35,651 nucleotides of DNA from Pusillimonas sp. MFBS29 (GTDB lineage Bacteria; Pseudomonadota; Gammaproteobacteria; Burkholderiales; Burkholderiaceae_B): positions 1 to 35,651 of the forward strand of contig NZ_JAJEWL010000014.1 of NCBI RefSeq assembly GCF_020687695.1, given 5' to 3'. The position numbers were made by a program, and so were the translations under genes. Below are positions 33,059 to 35,651 of this stretch, in pieces (position 1 is the first letter of the stretch; the number at the start of each line of letters is the position of its first letter). The notes below the pieces were generated by a model. The model made no database searches. It saw only the letters and a list, made by a program, of their open reading frames with translations, and was not told the DNA's origin.

Positions 33059-35392
33059 TCATACCGACTTGCGCAGTCTAAGGGCATTGAACACGACCGA
33101 TGCTGAACTCAGGCTCATCGCCAGTGCAGCGAACATGGGTGAAAGCAGCAGGCCCACAAATGGGTACAAGACCCCGGCAGCCAGTGGTACGCCAAGCGCG
33201 TTATAAACGAATGCAAAGCCCAGGTTCTGCTTCATATTGGTGATTGTTGCGTCCGACAGGTGGCGTGCAATCGAGATCCCGCGCAAGTCCCCTTTGACCA
33301 GGGTGACCTGTGCGCTGTTCATCGCCACGTCGGTTCCGGTGCCCATCGCAATGCCCACATTCGCCTTGGCCAGGGCAGGGGCGTCATTAATGCCGTCGCC
33401 GGCCATCGCGACAATTCGGCCTTCGGCTTGAAGTTTGCTGACCAAATCCAGCTTGTCGGCCGGCTTCACTTCACCGTGAACCTCGTCAATGCCTAGTTGT
33501 TCCGCCACGGCTTTAGCCGTTGAAACGCCGTCGCCCGTTGCCATGATGACGCGGATGCCAGCCGCCTTGAGATCCTTTACGGCTTCCGGTGTGCTTTTCT
33601 TGATTGGATCAGAGACAGCCAGCAAGCCCATTAATTGACCGTCTGTTGCTAGGTACATGACACTCGCACCCTTGGCGCGCAACGATTCAGCGCTACTGGT
33701 CATGATCGAGACATCAACGTTTTCTTGATCCATCAAGGCAGTATTGCCCAAAGCAAGGTGTTTGCCCTCGACCTGGCCACGTACCCCGATACCGCTACCT
33801 GATTCGAAGTCGTTTACAGCGCTTAGGTTTAAACCGCGCTCCCGCGCTGCTTTGACAATAGCATCGGCCAAGGGATGTTCGCTGCCCTGATCAAGGCTTG
33901 CCGCCAAACGAAGCACCTCGTCGGCCTCCGTGTCACCTGCGGGAATGGCCTGCTCGAACGCGGGCCGGCCTTCGGTTAATGTGCCGGTCTTATCAACAAT
34001 GAGGGTATCGACCTTGCGAAAGTTTTCGATGGCTGCTGCATCGCGAAAAAGCACCCCCTGGGTGGCGCCACGACCGGTGGCCACCATGATGGACATGGGC
34101 GTGGCCAAGCCCAGGGCACATGGGCAGGCTATGATCAGCACGGCCACAGCGTTGATCAAGCCGTACACCCAGCTCGGTTGAGGGCCAAAGATGCCCCAAA
34201 CGAATAAGGTGACGATAGCAATGACCACGACCGACATCACAAAATAACCCGCGACCTGATCCGCCATGCGTTGCATGGGTGCGCGAGAACGCTGCGCTTG
34301 GGCGACGAGTTGGACGATCTGCGAGAGTACCGTGGCCGAGCCGACCTTTTCAGCTCTAATTACTAGCGAGCCGGACGTGTTCATCGTCGCGCCGATCACT
34401 TTGTCGCCAGGGCGCTTGCTTACTGGCAGTGGTTCGCCCGTGAGCATGGATTCGTCCAGAGAACTGGCACCGTCTTCCACCAGACCATCTACGGGAACTT
34501 TCTCCCCAGGGCGTACACGCAAGCGATCGCCTTCATGGACATGCGTCAGCGGCACATCTTCTTCTGATCCATCCGTGTTGATACGGCGGGCTGTTTTAGG
34601 TGCGAGCCCCAACAGTGATTTGATGGCAGCTGACGTCTGCGAACGTGCTCGAAGCTCGAGCATCTGGCCAAACAGCGTCAACGAGATAATAACCACCGCC
34701 GCTTCAAAGTAAACGGCGATACGGCCCATGGACATGAACGTTTCGGGAAAAACTCCTGGGGTGACTGTCGCGACAACGCTATAGATGAATGCAGCCGCTG
34801 TACCCAGACCAATAAGTGTCCACATATTGGGGCTGCGATTGATCACCGACTGCCACCCGCGCACGAAGAACGGCTGCCCCGCCCACAGCACCACTGGTAT
34901 CGATAGCACCAGTTCAATCCAGGTTTGGGCGGTCATGCTGAACCAGCCCAATTGGTGGCCGAACATGGCCAACACGGTGACGATAATGGTGAATGGCAAG
35001 GTCCACCAGAATCGGCGCGTGAAATCCTTCAATTCTGGATTGTCATCGTCGAGACTGGGCATCAGCGGCTCAAGCGCCATGCCGCACTTCGGGCAGCTTC
35101 CTGGATGATCCTGTCGAATCTCAGGGTGCATTGGACAGGTATAGATGGTGCCTGCAGCTGCTTGATCGAAAGCTGGTTCGTTTACATTCTTTGGCGCAAG
35201 GAACTTCTCAGGATCGCGTTTGAACGTTTCCAAGCACTTTGCGCTGCAAAAAAAGAATGACTTCCCTTGACGCTCAACGTGATGTGGTGAGTCTTTTGTT
35301 ACCTGCATACCGCACACGGGATCGGTGAGTTGGAAGCTTGAGGGCTGCTTCATGTTGCGATCATGAGTGTGTCTAGAACTGTTCTGCGCCAT
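33059..35392 (-). CDS. copA: Copper-translocating P-type ATPase (CopA family)
   Basis: The 777-residue P1B-type ATPase has a YHS-type N-terminal domain ([12 protein letters not shown]) and a heavy-metal-binding module YTCPMHPE with [11 protein letters not shown]. Its core motifs are CPC ([11 protein letters not shown]), [14 protein letters not shown] and GDGINDAP. It exports Cu(I) or loads periplasmic copper proteins. The start at 35392 has AAGG upstream at a slightly long distance; ATG 35353 is an alternative. It completes the copper set with the PCuAC, SCO and cupredoxin genes. Confidence 0.93.
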   Translation of the reverse strand: MAQNSSRHTHDRNMKQPSSFQLTDPVCGMQVTKDSPHHVERQGKSFFFCSAKCLETFKRDPEKFLAPKNVNEPAFDQAAAGTIYTCPMHPEIRQDHPGSCPKCGMALEPLMPSLDDDNPELKDFTRRFWWTLPFTIIVTVLAMFGHQLGWFSMTAQTWIELVLSIPVVLWAGQPFFVRGWQSVINRSPNMWTLIGLGTAAAFIYSVVATVTPGVFPETFMSMGRIAVYFEAAVVIISLTLFGQMLELRARSQTSAAIKSLLGLAPKTARRINTDGSEEDVPLTHVHEGDRLRVRPGEKVPVDGLVEDGASSLDESMLTGEPLPVSKRPGDKVIGATMNTSGSLVIRAEKVGSATVLSQIVQLVAQAQRSRAPMQRMADQVAGYFVMSVVVIAIVTLFVWGIFGPQPSWVYGLINAVAVLIIACPCALGLATPMSIMVATGRGATQGVLFRDAAAIENFRKVDTLIVDKTGTLTEGRPAFEQAIPAGDTEADEVLRLAASLDQGSEHPLADAIVKAARERGLNLSAVNDFESGSGIGVRGQVEGKHLALGNTALMDQENVDVSIMTSSAESLRAKGASVMYLATDGQLMGLLAVSDPIKKSTPEAVKDLKAAGIRVIMATGDGVSTAKAVAEQLGIDEVHGEVKPADKLDLVSKLQAEGRIVAMAGDGINDAPALAKANVGIAMGTGTDVAMNSAQVTLVKGDLRGISIARHLSDATITNMKQNLGFAFVYNALGVPLAAGVLYPFVGLLLSPMFAALAMSLSSASVVFNALRLRKSV

Positions 35393-35651
35393 GGCGATAA
35401 AAACCTTTTAAGGGTCTGGGCACAAGGTCATTGCACACGGCATGCACGGCTAAATGCTCTTAGCGTCCCAGGGACATTTGGGCCAAATCCCATCATGCCA
35501 CATATGCACACGTTTCAAGTCGTTAATTCAGTGCCTGCCACATTACATTTTTGTCATGTATCCGGACCCGTAATGTTTATGCACTGGAGTGGAGGTTTGT
35601 GTTCGTGCTAGCGGACCTAGCCAAAAGCACGTCAAATTAGATCGACCATGG
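35393..35651. other. Upstream region of copA at window end, nothing firm
   Basis: This should hold the copA promoter. I looked for a CueR-type operator: ACCTT and AAGGT arms exist on the - strand, but their spacing is wrong. No other gene is supported. Confidence 0.3.

Noticed and set aside
35393-35440. ACCTT/AAGGT arms upstream of copA, possible CueR operator
   Set aside because: The arm spacing does not match CueR sites and no suitable -35/-10 fits around it.
35363-35611. Plus-strand open frame across the copA start region
   Set aside because: It overlaps the copA start on the other strand, has no recognisable features, and looks like a shadow.
1-35651. CRISPR array, integrase gene or replication origin
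   Set aside because: No regularly spaced short repeats, integrase motifs or iteron sets were seen.

Overview
The window reads as a metal-resistance and cytochrome-c biogenesis island from a betaproteobacterium. Burkholderiales, perhaps Alcaligenaceae, is my best guess. This rests on a complete CcmABCDEFGHI system, CzcI-like small proteins, a PbrR/CadR-type regulator with a cadA-lspA pair, and a C-family (cbb3-like) oxidase. The placement is inference from gene families, not a search.

Layout. 1-830: the tail of an unknown gene, then decayed sequence with a Met-rich reading frame broken by one TGA. 831-1369: a czcI-like gene inside a roughly 540-bp cassette. 1495-10561: a tightly packed + strand block, ccmABCDEFGHI followed by four thiol-redox genes (TlpA-like, CcdA, DsbB-like, DsbA-like). 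10661-11491: a cupredoxin and a small membrane protein. 11719-14434: an intact IS66-family element with a perfect 8-bp target duplication. 14475-18710 (- strand): a PCuAC copper chaperone, an M23 peptidase, then cadA-lspA behind a MerR-type promoter. 18842-18915: a tRNA gene whose anticodon reads TCA. 19006-20583: lnt. 20830-21371: a second copy of the czcI cassette. 21473-25656: a C-family oxidase operon (CcoS-CcoN fusion, CcoO-like, monoheme cytochrome c, SCO, membrane protein). 25796-26206: a PbrR-like regulator with its own operator. 27101-27727: a CDF-type cation transporter. 27818-30760: gene remnants broken up by an IS630-family and an IS3-family element. 30821-33002: a PLP enzyme divergent from a LysR regulator. 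33059-35392 (- strand): a CopA-type copper ATPase.

How the parts fit. The ccm block attaches heme to c-type cytochromes, and the downstream thiol genes probably supply oxidising and reducing equivalents to CXXCH motifs in the periplasm. The oxidase operon contains two c-type cytochromes that need this machinery. SCO, PCuAC and the cupredoxin could deliver or buffer copper for the CuB site. CopA and CadA export copper and Zn/Cd/Pb. The PbrR-like protein plausibly controls cadA through a matching operator 7 kb away. LspA and Lnt form an accessory lipoprotein-maturation pair. The window therefore looks like an envelope set that keeps respiration working under metal and thiol stress.

Most unusual are the apparent UGA-reading tRNA, the CcoS-CcoN fusion, the paired czcI cassettes flanking about 20 kb, and an IS3 junction that looks like the scar of a deletion.
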